A stretch of 16,185 bases of DNA from Candidatus Omnitrophota bacterium. GTDB taxonomy: Bacteria > Omnitrophota > Gorgyraeia > Gygaellales > Profunditerraquicolaceae. Positions 1 to 6,810 of the stretch are shown here, one piece after another. Position 1 is the first letter of the stretch. The number at the start of each line of letters is the position of its first letter. The notes under the pieces are model-generated. The model was not told where the DNA came from. It worked only from the letters and a program-made list of their open reading frames with translations, and did not search any database. The position numbers were made by a program, and so were the translations under genes. The DNA lies in contig JAHFFQ010000001.1 in the NCBI GenBank assembly GCA_023247875.1, positions 12,567-28,751 of the forward strand, read 5' to 3'.

Positions 1-35
1 ATCACCACCCCCAAAACTACCGCTGTCTTGCTCAT
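1..35 (-). CDS. Start of an unidentified gene downstream of bamA (truncated by window edge)
   Basis: An ATG at 35-33 is preceded by a strong Shine-Dalgarno sequence (AGGAGGAGG, about 4 bases upstream) and opens a frame reading MSKTAVVLGVV before the window ends. The signal-like hydrophobic run (AVVLGVV) after a lysine could be the start of a signal peptide or membrane segment. In many Gram-negative genomes the gene after bamA encodes the periplasmic chaperone Skp/OmpH, so that is a plausible identity, but it is inferred from position only. It follows bamA after 45 bases with no visible terminator between them, so it is probably co-transcribed. Confidence 0.55.
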   Translation of the reverse strand, partial: MSKTAVVLGVV

Positions 36-80
36 CTTGCCTCCTCCTTATAATTGTACATTTGTTTTATTATTACGCGG

Positions 81-2480
81 TTAGAACCCGTGGCTGGCGC
101 TGAAGTGGAACCTGCCATTGCCGCGGTTTTCCTCACCGGGAACTTTATCCATAGGTATACCATAATCCAGCATTATCGGGCCGATCGGGGTCTTGATACG
201 CAGGCCCAAACCTATGCCGGATTTAAGCCTTCCGGTATTAAGCGGGCTGGTTGTATTCTTGTTGGAGAAAATATCCCCTATTTTTTCCCACACATTACCC
301 ACGTCATAAAAAGCCGCTATTTTTAAGAAGCTGAATAAAGGATAAGTATACTCTATATTGCCCACTACCATGGCGTCGCCACCCAAAGGATCATTAGAGC
401 CCGGATCAACCGGGCCGACCTTTCTTTCCTCATAACCCCTGATGGTGTAGGCGCCTCCGGCGAAGAACCTTTCGTAAATGGGGATCTTCTTAGTGCTGCT
501 GTAGGGATCAGCCAGGCCGACCCTTCCTCTTAACTCAAGCACTGCTCCCCGGGGCATGGGGAAATAATGCGAAGCACGGCCGACGAATTTCCAATAATCC
601 TTATCCCCTCCTACCGGGCCGCCGGCAAAATCAAAAGCCCCGGTCACCAGGTTACCTTTTCTGGGCTCAAAAACATTGTCCCTTGAGTCATAAGTCAGGC
701 TCGGAGAAACAACACTGACTCTATTCTTCCCCACCTCATCCATCAGATCACTGGTGGCATCACTTGAAGGGTTGCTGATATCTATCTCATCCAGGCGGTA
801 CATGATATCCGCCCGCAGGTATTCCGACAGTTCTCTACCGAGGCGCAGGTCCCCTCCGGTAACCTTTTCGTCATAACCGTATCCTACATCGGAATCACGT
901 TTGTGCGTGCGGCGGTACAGGTCAAAACCGAAAGCAACAGGATAATCAAAGAGCCAGGGCTCGGTAAAACTCAACTCATAACCGTTGCTCAAGTTTCCAA
1001 CGGAGGCGCGCACCTTCAGGTCCTGCCCTGCCCCGGTAAAATACGGCCAGTTCTTCCAGTCAAAATTCTTCTGCTCTATCTCCACAAAGCCCACGAACTG
1101 GTCAACCGTAGAGTAACCGCCGCCGAAGCTGAATGACCCGGTCTTGGTCTCTTTCACATCCACGACCAAATTCTTCTTATCCGGCTGCTTGGTCTCCTCG
1201 GTATCATAGCTGACCTCTTCGAAATACCCTAAATTCTGCAGCCTCTCCTTGCTGCGGCGCAATTTCTCGCCGTCAAATTTATCTCCCGGATGGATCCTCA
1301 TTTCCCTGCGCACAACCACATCCTTGGTTTTGATATTCCCGCGTATCTTGATCTTATCCACGTAGGCAACCTGGTTTTCGGTGATCGCGTAGGTTATGTC
1401 CACCCGCCCTGTCTCCGGATTTACGATAGTCGTCTCCTGGACCTGCGCGGAGATGTAACCACGGTCAAAATACAGGCCCTGGATACCGATAATGTCCCTC
1501 TTCATTGCCTCCTGGCTATAAACCTTTCCCGGGACGCAGTCAGTCAGGCGGCTCAAGATCTCTTTTTCGCTGATATCTTTATTACCTTGCACGATAACCG
1601 AGCCCACAAGATATTTCTTTCCTTCCGTGATCTTGATCGTGATATACAACAAAAAATTTTTGGCGGGATCAACCTTTACTTCATTATCCACCGCAACATC
1701 CGTGAAGCCTTCCCGCTGATAAAATGATTTTACCCGCTCCATATCCTCTTTGAGCACCTCATCCTTTAAAACCCCGGCATTAAAGAACCAGGCGCGCTTG
1801 GTCTTCAACAGCTTCAGGATACGCCCCGCTGAAAAAGACTTATTGCCCTGGATAATGATATCTTTGATGCGCACCTTCCTGCCCTCTACGATATTAAAAT
1901 AGACCTTGGCCTTGTTCGTCTGAGCGTCAACATCAACCTTATAGGTAATATCCGCCTGGCTGAAACCCATTTTTTCGTACATCTTCTGTAATGTACGCAC
2001 ATCTTCAGCCAGAGAGGGGTAATCCAGATACTGCGTTTCGCGGGATTTCAGCTGCTGCTTCAATTTCTCATCCTTCAGGGTGATTCGGGTGATCCCCGCA
2101 AAACTGATCTTCTCGATGATCGGCCTTTCGCTGACCGTGATAATAACCTTTAATCCATCCTTATAATCCTGCGTGTCGATTTTTATATCGCTGAAGAAAC
2201 CGAGGAGATAAAGCCTTTTCAGATCATCGCTGATAATATTTTCCTGGTAAAGGCTGCCGATGCGCGTCTTCATCTTGGAAACTATGACATTGGTAGAGAT
2301 GGCCTTATTGCCCTTGACTTCTATGGCAGTAACATTCTTTAGGGCTGACGGCACGGGTTCGGTGGAGGGGGGGGTTTGAGCCTGCTTAGGCTGCCGGCCG
2401 GAATTTTCTTCGGCAAAAGCAGAATAACCGGTACCCAGGAGGAAAAAAGCGGTTAAAAGTATTAAGATTGATCTGCGCAT
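81..2480 (-). CDS. bamA: Outer membrane protein assembly factor BamA
   Basis: Core subunit of the beta-barrel assembly machinery, which folds and inserts outer-membrane proteins. The 799 residues begin with a signal peptide (about 1-23, ending SAFA). A short linker is followed by five POTRA repeats (about 50-450), each with the hydrophobic beta-strand and 'GN' turn pattern (VKGN, IQGN, VQGN, IRGN). The 16-strand barrel then runs to the C-terminus. The conserved loop-6 motif is IRGY at about 680-683 (VRGF/Y in the family), and the protein ends in Phe, the expected beta-signal. Length is near the E. coli protein (about 810). The start is fixed by the signal peptide. No Shine-Dalgarno precedes the ATG; a promoter sits immediately upstream instead (see separate entry). 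The identification is secure, and it shows the organism has an outer membrane. Confidence 0.97.
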   Translation of the reverse strand: MRRSILILLTAFFLLGTGYSAFAEENSGRQPKQAQTPPSTEPVPSALKNVTAIEVKGNKAISTNVIVSKMKTRIGSLYQENIISDDLKRLYLLGFFSDIKIDTQDYKDGLKVIITVSERPIIEKISFAGITRITLKDEKLKQQLKSRETQYLDYPSLAEDVRTLQKMYEKMGFSQADITYKVDVDAQTNKAKVYFNIVEGRKVRIKDIIIQGNKSFSAGRILKLLKTKRAWFFNAGVLKDEVLKEDMERVKSFYQREGFTDVAVDNEVKVDPAKNFLLYITIKITEGKKYLVGSVIVQGNKDISEKEILSRLTDCVPGKVYSQEAMKRDIIGIQGLYFDRGYISAQVQETTIVNPETGRVDITYAITENQVAYVDKIKIRGNIKTKDVVVRREMRIHPGDKFDGEKLRRSKERLQNLGYFEEVSYDTEETKQPDKKNLVVDVKETKTGSFSFGGGYSTVDQFVGFVEIEQKNFDWKNWPYFTGAGQDLKVRASVGNLSNGYELSFTEPWLFDYPVAFGFDLYRRTHKRDSDVGYGYDEKVTGGDLRLGRELSEYLRADIMYRLDEIDISNPSSDATSDLMDEVGKNRVSVVSPSLTYDSRDNVFEPRKGNLVTGAFDFAGGPVGGDKDYWKFVGRASHYFPMPRGAVLELRGRVGLADPYSSTKKIPIYERFFAGGAYTIRGYEERKVGPVDPGSNDPLGGDAMVVGNIEYTYPLFSFLKIAAFYDVGNVWEKIGDIFSNKNTTSPLNTGRLKSGIGLGLRIKTPIGPIMLDYGIPMDKVPGEENRGNGRFHFSASHGF

Positions 2481-2488
2481 TTATGGAT

Positions 2489-2517
2489 ATTATATAGGAG
2501 TGGCGCCTTTAAATCAA
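2489..2517 (-). promoter_or_regulatory. Sigma70-like promoter abutting bamA ATG (leaderless configuration)
   Basis: On the minus strand, TTGATT (2517-2512), a 17-base spacer and a perfect TATAAT (2494-2489) lie in the 42-base dnaB-bamA gap. Only 8 bases separate TATAAT from the bamA ATG at 2480. Transcription normally starts about 7 bases after the -10 box, so the mRNA would begin at or within a base or two of the start codon. No Shine-Dalgarno is present. Box match and spacing are seen directly; leaderless initiation is inferred. Confidence 0.7.
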
Positions 2518-2522
2518 ACAAA

Positions 2523-3884
2523 TTATTCTACCCGGGCCAGGTTATCAAACCTGGTAAATTCTTTGATAAAAGCCAGTTTCAGGGAACCTACCGGGCCATT
2601 ACGCTGCTTGGCAATGATCGCCTCGGCTACCCCCTGGTTATCCGGTGAAGGATTATAATACTCCTCCCTTAAAATAAGCACGACCACATCGGCGTCCTGC
2701 TCGATGGCCCCGGATTCCCTCAAGTCTGAAAGCTGCGGGCGATGATCTGTACGTGATTCCACCGCGCGGGATAGCTGGCTGATGGCAATGACCGGGACAC
2801 TCAACTCGCGCGCCAACGCCTTAAGTGAGCGCGATATCTCGGAGATCTCCTGCTGCCTGCTTTCCATGTTCATGGCCGAGCCGCGCATCAGCTGCATGTA
2901 ATCCAGAATGATCAATTTTATGCCGTGATGCGATTTCAGGCGCCTTGCCTTTGCGCGCAGCTCCATCACGGAGATCGCCGGCGTATCATCAATAAAGATC
3001 GGCGCCTCGGAGAGTTTGCCCGCGGCGGCTGTCAGGCGAGGCCAGTCGCTGGTAGCCAGATAACCCGTCCTTACTTTATGCGCGTCCACCCGCGCGTGGG
3101 CACAAAGCATCCTCTGCACCAGCTGCTCCTTGGACATCTCTAAGCTAAAAATCGCGGTAGGCACCTTCTCGATCACCCCGGCATATTCGGCGATCCCTAA
3201 TGCAAAAGCACTTTTGCCCATTGAAGGCCTGCCGGCAATGATGATCAGGTCCGAAGCCTGTAACCCAGCGGTCTTGATATCAAAATCCACATAACCGGTA
3301 GGGATACCGGTGACATGCGCCTTGTTCTGATAAAGCCTGTCGATCGTCTCGATAGAATCCTTGACGATCTCCTTTAAATGCAGGTAAGTACCCTGATTTC
3401 TCCTATCACTTACCTCAAAGATAAGCCGCTCGGCTGAATCTACGACCTCGGCAATATTACCCTGGCTTTCATGGCACAGGGAGATGACTTTGGTTGAATT
3501 GTTGATCAATGTCCTTAAGATGTACTTCTCGCGGACGATATTGGCGTAATGGTTGATATTGGCGGAAGTTGGCACCGCGTTGGCCAGGGAGGTAAGGTAG
3601 CTTGCCCCGCCGACAGCTTCAAGGAAGCCGTCCTGCTTTAAGGCGTCGATGAGGGTGATCAGGTCCACCGCTTTATTGGCGTTAAAAAGGTCGCTTATCG
3701 CCTGGAATATTTTTCTGTGCGTATCCTTATAAAAACAGTTAGCGTCCAGCTTCTCGACGGCGCAGGATACCGCCTCCTCATCCAGAAGCATGGAGCCCAG
3801 TACCGCCATCTCTGCCTCAAGGTTCTGGGGCGGGAGTTTATCCAGTATTACGTCCTGCGGTGATATTATTTTTTGACTACCCAT
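2523..3884 (-). CDS. dnaB: Replicative DNA helicase DnaB
   Basis: Hexameric 5'-3' helicase that unwinds the replication fork and recruits primase. The 453 residues match the usual family length. The N-terminal helical domain begins with the typical LPPQNLEAEMAVLGSML stretch (17-33). The RecA-like domain carries Walker A GRPSMGKSA (218-226), Walker B LIILDYMQLM (324-333), the conserved SQLSRAVESR segment (369-378) and an RNGP motif near 428-431, where the arginine finger of the family lies. No intein is present. The gene overlaps the end of rplI by 19 bases, and the order rplI-dnaB is widespread in bacteria. There is no clear Shine-Dalgarno before the ATG, so translation is probably coupled to rplI. 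The start is supported by the conserved N-terminus lying 16 residues in. Confidence 0.97.
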   Translation of the reverse strand: MGSQKIISPQDVILDKLPPQNLEAEMAVLGSMLLDEEAVSCAVEKLDANCFYKDTHRKIFQAISDLFNANKAVDLITLIDALKQDGFLEAVGGASYLTSLANAVPTSANINHYANIVREKYILRTLINNSTKVISLCHESQGNIAEVVDSAERLIFEVSDRRNQGTYLHLKEIVKDSIETIDRLYQNKAHVTGIPTGYVDFDIKTAGLQASDLIIIAGRPSMGKSAFALGIAEYAGVIEKVPTAIFSLEMSKEQLVQRMLCAHARVDAHKVRTGYLATSDWPRLTAAAGKLSEAPIFIDDTPAISVMELRAKARRLKSHHGIKLIILDYMQLMRGSAMNMESRQQEISEISRSLKALARELSVPVIAISQLSRAVESRTDHRPQLSDLRESGAIEQDADVVVLILREEYYNPSPDNQGVAEAIIAKQRNGPVGSLKLAFIKEFTRFDNLARVE

Positions 3885-4309
3885 AGTTTAAGTTTAGCGG
3901 TTACTTCCGGATGCAGTTTTATCGGGATCTCATATACCCCCAAAGATCTTATCGGTTCAACCAGGTCAATAAGATTTTTATCCATGGAAAAGCCCTCATC
4001 CTTCAAAGCGGAGGAAATATCACTGGCGTTTATGCCGCCGTATAATCTTTCCTCTCCCTGGGTCAATGCGGAGATAGTCAGGGTTAAGCTGCTTAAGCGC
4101 TGCTGCATGCCTATAGCCTCATCCCTGGCCTTGGCGTCCTGAGCGGACTTCAAGCTCGCTTCATGCTCCAGCTTTTTTAAGGCCTCTCCTGTGGCGGGTA
4201 CAGCCAGATTACGGGGGAAAAGAAAATTCCTGGCAAAGCCTTCTTTGACCTTTGCCACCGCGCCTGCCTTGCCTATTGTTTCCACATCCTTCTTTAAGAT
4301 CACTTCCAT
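3866..4309 (-). CDS. rplI: 50S ribosomal protein bL9
   Basis: Large-subunit protein that binds 23S rRNA near the L1 stalk base and helps maintain reading frame. It has 147 residues, the usual length. The N-terminal RNA-binding domain shows the family signature: MEVILKKDVETIGKAG at the start, then VKEGFARNFLFPRNLAVPAT (21-40). A charged connecting helix (roughly 41-75) leads into the C-terminal domain, which ends LWVVKK. It starts 4 bases after the rpsR stop with no strong Shine-Dalgarno, and its last 19 bases overlap dnaB, consistent with translational coupling along the rpsF-ssb-rpsR-rplI-dnaB string. Confidence 0.96.
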   Translation of the reverse strand: MEVILKKDVETIGKAGAVAKVKEGFARNFLFPRNLAVPATGEALKKLEHEASLKSAQDAKARDEAIGMQQRLSSLTLTISALTQGEERLYGGINASDISSALKDEGFSMDKNLIDLVEPIRSLGVYEIPIKLHPEVTAKLKLWVVKK

Positions 4310-4313
4310 AGTT

Positions 4314-4589
4314 TTAGCGGGTATAAGGAATAAGCGAAAGGAACCTGGCCTTGTTGATCAATTCCCTGATCCTTCTCTGGTGCCTGGCGCAATTGCCGGA
4401 AAAACGGCTGGATACGATCTTGCCCCTCTCGGTAATAAAAACCTCCAGCCTCTTGATATCCTTATAGTCTATGCTGCCTAATTTATCCGCGCAGAACCGG
4501 CAGAACCTCTTTCTCACCGGGCCGTGCAGGTCCTTCTTTTTCTTGATGATCTTCTTGTCCTTTCCAAAACCCCTGGTCTTAACTTTCAT
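4314..4589 (-). CDS. rpsR: 30S ribosomal protein bS18 (zinc-ligand form)
   Basis: Small-subunit platform protein that pairs with bS6. It has 91 residues, slightly longer than many bS18 proteins because of a lysine-rich N-terminal extension (about 1-22). The core RKRFCRFC, IDYKDIKRLEVFITERGKI and SGNCARHQRRI segments are diagnostic. C30, C33, C67 and H70 form a CxxC...CxxH set, the arrangement expected of zinc-binding ('C+') versions of this protein; zinc binding is inferred. The first 11 bases overlap the end of ssb. A GAGGAAGAAG stretch upstream can serve as a modest ribosome-binding site. It lies in the rpsF-ssb-rpsR order common to many bacteria. Confidence 0.96.
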   Translation of the reverse strand: MKVKTRGFGKDKKIIKKKKDLHGPVRKRFCRFCADKLGSIDYKDIKRLEVFITERGKIVSSRFSGNCARHQRRIRELINKARFLSLIPYTR

Positions 4590-5034
4590 TTGCTTCTTCC
4601 TCGCTTTCTGCCAACCATGTTAATTCACTGCTGGGTTCAACAGCCGGATGCTCTGACTCTGCCTGCGCCTGGACTGGCTGCTGTCCGCTTTGCGTTTTAC
4701 CGGAAGGCGCTCCCATGAACTGCACCCGCTCTGCCCTGACCTCGATCACCGAGCGCTTGGCACCGGCATTATCCTCCCAGGAGCGGGACTGTAGCCTTCC
4801 CTCGACGAAAACAGCGCTTCCTTTATGCAGATACTGGTTGCAGGTCTCTGCCTGCTTGTTCCAGACCACTGCCGTTATAAAACAAACCTCTTCTTTTAAT
4901 TCCTGCTCCTTGGTCCGGTACTTGCGGTTCACCGCCAGGCGCAGGTTAACTACTGCAGTACCCTGCGGGGTATAGCGTAACTCCGGATCCTTGGTGAGAT
5001 TCCCCATTAATAATACTTTATTATAGCTGGCCAT
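4579..5034 (-). CDS. ssb: Single-stranded DNA-binding protein
   Basis: Binds and protects single-stranded DNA in replication, repair and recombination. I place the start at the ATG at 5034, giving 151 residues (MASYNKVLLMGNLTKDPELR...), because AGGAGA sits 6 bases upstream and the conserved OB-fold begins there. A GTG 9 codons further upstream has no ribosome-binding site. The OB-fold occupies about 1-107, with the typical RYTPQGTAV and VEGRLQSRSW segments. A Q/A/E-rich linker follows, and the protein ends in SEEEANES. The tail is acidic but lacks the usual DDDIPF-like tip that recruits partner proteins. The last 11 bases overlap rpsR, and the gene sits between rpsF and rpsR as in Bacillus. 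Confidence 0.94.
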   Translation of the reverse strand: MASYNKVLLMGNLTKDPELRYTPQGTAVVNLRLAVNRKYRTKEQELKEEVCFITAVVWNKQAETCNQYLHKGSAVFVEGRLQSRSWEDNAGAKRSVIEVRAERVQFMGAPSGKTQSGQQPVQAQAESEHPAVEPSSELTWLAESEEEANES

Positions 5035-5047
5035 ATATATTCTCCTA

Positions 5048-5090
5048 GCCCATAAGGGCACACCCGCGCAATTCCGCTAAGCGCGGGGTG
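5048..5090 (-). other. Two stem-loops between rpsF and ssb
   Basis: The rpsF-ssb gap (5035-5090) folds almost entirely. The first stem pairs 5081-5090 with 5061-5069 (CACCCCGCGC with GCGCGGGTG, one bulged C, 11-base loop) and starts directly after the rpsF stop. A second small stem (5056-5059 with 5048-5051, GCCC/GGGC, loop of 4) ends one base before the ssb Shine-Dalgarno. There is no U-tract, so this is not a standard terminator. It may adjust the ratio of ribosomal proteins to SSB or mark an RNA processing site. The pairing is seen; the role is inferred. Confidence 0.5.
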
Positions 5091-5381
5091 TTATGCGTCC
5101 ATTCGGGTAAAAAGCACCCTTAATATATTCTCGTTAAGCTTGTAGGCATGGCGGATATCTTTGATCGCCTCAGAGGGCGCGGTAAAAGCCGCCAGGTAAT
5201 AGACCCCCTCGCCAAACTTATTTATCGGAAAGCAGAGTTTCCGCCTCTCAGCCCAGACCCCTGATTGAGAAACCTGGCCCTTATACTTGATTATAGCGTC
5301 ATCGATCTGCTTGAATAACCCCTTTTTATCTTCGTCGGATAAATCCGGCTTGACAATCACCATCGCTTCATACTTATTCAT
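5091..5381 (-). CDS. rpsF: 30S ribosomal protein bS6
   Basis: Small-subunit platform protein that forms a heterodimer with bS18, encoded two genes downstream. It has 96 residues, typical for the family. Recognisable features are MNKYEAMVIVKPDLSDED at the start, AERRKLCFPINKFGEGVYY in the centre (family: G.R.LAYPI.K...G.Y), and LNENILRVLFTRMD at the end. The start is set by AGGAG 9 bases upstream, inside pth; the two genes overlap by 8 bases. There is therefore no independent 5' leader of the kind that carries the S6:S18 autoregulatory element in some bacteria. Confidence 0.95.
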   Translation of the reverse strand: MNKYEAMVIVKPDLSDEDKKGLFKQIDDAIIKYKGQVSQSGVWAERRKLCFPINKFGEGVYYLAAFTAPSEAIKDIRHAYKLNENILRVLFTRMDA

Positions 5382-5958
5382 TTTTTAAAGCTCCTTTTAC
5401 GTTAAACATATTCATGGTTTCCTCTGTTCCCTTTTCCACCCAGCTAAGAGCGCATGCGACGGCTCTTTCTTTTACCTCGTCGATCAACGGTTTTTCTCTC
5501 CTTGAAAAACCCGTAAGCACGTACCTGGCGGCATCCGTTGATCCTGGCGGCCGGCCTATTCCGATACGCAAGCGGCTAAACTCCCGCGTACCGATTTGCT
5601 CAATGATCGACTCCAGGCCCCGATGACCGCCGCTTGTTCCGAAAGGCCTTAACTTTATCCTACCCGGCTCAAGATCCAAATCATCACAAACTACCAGAAG
5701 GTTCTCCGGAGTAACCCTGTATTTCTTGAGCAGGGCTTTGACCGCTATCCCGCTTAAATTCATAAAGGCCTGGGGCATGGCCAATATTATTCCGTGCCTG
5801 CCCAGGCTGGATGCGCCTGTTATGGAAAAAACCGAACGGTCTCTTTTAAGAACGGATTTTAAAGAACGGGCCAAAGATTTGATCACCGAGAATCCGATAT
5901 TATGCCGGGAGCCCGCGTAGATCAAACCAGGGTTCCCCAAACCTACGATCAACTTCAC
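5374..5958 (-). CDS. pth: Peptidyl-tRNA hydrolase
   Basis: Cleaves the ester bond of peptidyl-tRNAs that drop off ribosomes, recycling tRNA. It has 194 residues, normal length. It shows the N-terminal GLGNPG (6-11), catalytic histidine in SRHN (H19), the MPQAFMNLSG motif (61-70, N67) and CDDLDLEPG (91-99, with D92/D93). In the GGHxGL motif (110-115), Arg113 replaces the Asn seen in the E. coli enzyme. The start codon is GTG, overlapping the rplY stop in a GTGA arrangement, so translation is probably coupled; no strong Shine-Dalgarno is seen. The rplY-pth pair is conserved in many bacteria (ctc-spoVC in Bacillus). Confidence 0.95.
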   Translation of the reverse strand: MKLIVGLGNPGLIYAGSRHNIGFSVIKSLARSLKSVLKRDRSVFSITGASSLGRHGIILAMPQAFMNLSGIAVKALLKKYRVTPENLLVVCDDLDLEPGRIKLRPFGTSGGHRGLESIIEQIGTREFSRLRIGIGRPPGSTDAARYVLTGFSRREKPLIDEVKERAVACALSWVEKGTEETMNMFNVKGALKNE

Positions 5959-6656
5959 TTCTTTTCTTTCTCTTTTTCTTTGGGCTCTTCAGGTGCCTCG
6001 CCCTCACCAGGAACTTCCTTCTTCTCCTTGATCACTTCGGGTTCCTGCTTTTCCTCTCCTTCCACAGCTTCTACCGGCACCTCCTCCTTCATCGGAGCAG
6101 CTACATGCAGAACGATTGCCGCCGGGTCATTCAAAGGCTTGACCCCGGACGGGAAAACTATATCTTTGACGTGGATAGCATCCCCCATCTTCAACGCGCT
6201 GACATCCACCTCTATATTCTTGGGGATGTTCGTAGGAAGACACTCCACCTCGATCTCCCAAAGTATATGCTCTAAAGAACCACCCTCCTGTTTTACGCCG
6301 ACAGCTTCACCTTTGGCTTCAACGGGGACATTGACCCTGATCGCCTCGGTAAGAGAGACCTCATTAAAATCCACGTGGATAATGTCTTCATGCACCGGGT
6401 CATACTGGATCTCCTTGATCAGGCAGGGGCGAAGCTTGGCCTTCTTGTCATCCTTGATCTTCAAATTGATGATGCTGCTCTCCAGGCGGTGCTGATGCAC
6501 TAATTTTATAAGCGCGCTTTTGGATAATTTTATAGACAAGGAATCCTTGCCGCGGGAATAAACCACCGCCGGCAGGAAACCTGCGGCCTTTAGATCTTTA
6601 ACCTTAGCTCTTCCTGTTTCCTCCCTTAAATCCGCTTCTAAAAGTATCTCTTCCAT
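5955..6656 (-). CDS. rplY: 50S ribosomal protein bL25, long CTC form
   Basis: Binds 5S rRNA in the large subunit. At 233 residues this is the two-domain CTC/TL5 form. The L25 domain covers about 1-97 (EADLREETGRAKVK, LPAVVYSRG, YDPVHEDIIHVDF), the C-terminal beta domain about 98-189 (VPVEAKGEAVGVKQEGG, LEHILWEIEVECLP), and a low-complexity Glu/Lys/Pro tail about 190-233. The tail is longer than in many relatives and probably disordered. AGGAG lies about 11 bases before the ATG. The gene follows a 154-base spacer with two hairpins after prs and overlaps pth by 4 bases, matching the prs-ctc-pth order known from Bacillus. Confidence 0.95.
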   Translation of the reverse strand: MEEILLEADLREETGRAKVKDLKAAGFLPAVVYSRGKDSLSIKLSKSALIKLVHQHRLESSIINLKIKDDKKAKLRPCLIKEIQYDPVHEDIIHVDFNEVSLTEAIRVNVPVEAKGEAVGVKQEGGSLEHILWEIEVECLPTNIPKNIEVDVSALKMGDAIHVKDIVFPSGVKPLNDPAAIVLHVAAPMKEEVPVEAVEGEEKQEPEVIKEKKEVPGEGEAPEEPKEKEKEKK

Positions 6657-6688
6657 TTATTTTACTTCTCCTTATTAGTAACTATGTT

Positions 6689-6743
6689 TCCCGACTCATA
6701 ATCTTGCGTAAAATTTTATCAAAATTTTACGCATTCGTCGGGA
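6689..6743. repeat. AT-rich nested hairpin in the prs-rplY spacer
   Basis: An inner, perfectly paired 12-base inverted repeat (6706-6717 with 6721-6732, GCGTAAAATTTT and its complement, loop of 3) is enclosed by a second pair, TCCCGAC (6689-6695) with GTCGGGA (6737-6743). The inner arm contains the self-complementary AAAATTTT twice. On the transcribed strand there is no U-tract after the stem, so it is not a classic terminator. It could be an mRNA stability or processing element, a protein-binding palindrome, or part of a dispersed repeat. Confidence 0.6.
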
Positions 6744-6750
6744 TAAATTC

Positions 6751-6806
6751 GCGCATTAACTTACTCATACTCCCTGCCGGCAGGCAGGGATTCGTAAGTT
6801 AAGCGC
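6751..6806. repeat. GC-rich nested hairpin directly after prs
   Basis: An outer stem pairs TTAACTTAC (6756-6764) with GTAAGTTAA (6794-6802), extended by GCGC on both sides (6751-6754, 6803-6806). The inner stem pairs TCCCTGCC (6771-6778) with GGCAGGGA (6783-6790) around a 4-base loop; the core CTGCCGGCAG is itself palindromic. It begins 4 bases after the prs stop codon on the transcribed strand and has no trailing U-tract. Its nested layout mirrors the neighbouring 6689-6743 hairpin. It looks like a REP/MITE-type dispersed palindrome, but copy number cannot be judged from one window. Confidence 0.6.
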
Positions 6807-6810
6807 TCAT

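Noticed and set aside
1290..1727. Plus-strand open frame (145 codons) opposite bamA
   Set aside because: Lies wholly antisense to the BamA POTRA region, with no recognisable domain.
5035..5061. GTG start 9 codons upstream of the chosen ssb ATG
   Set aside because: The extra residues overlap the hairpin and Shine-Dalgarno region and are not part of the conserved SSB N-terminus; the ATG at 5034 has AGGAGA 6 bases upstream.
5902..6495. Long plus-strand open frame (about 197 codons) opposite rplY and the pth start
   Set aside because: It is Ser/Thr-rich and antisense to two clearly conserved genes; no family match and no ribosome-binding site support it.
6657..6690. Promoter for rplY in the prs-rplY spacer (TTGATA ... 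TATGAG)
   Set aside because: The -10 matches only four of six bases and the boxes fall within the hairpin, so I could not support it.
6706..6732. Intrinsic terminator after prs
   Set aside because: The stem is perfect but AT-rich, and no U-tract follows on the transcribed strand; rplY continues the conserved gene order.
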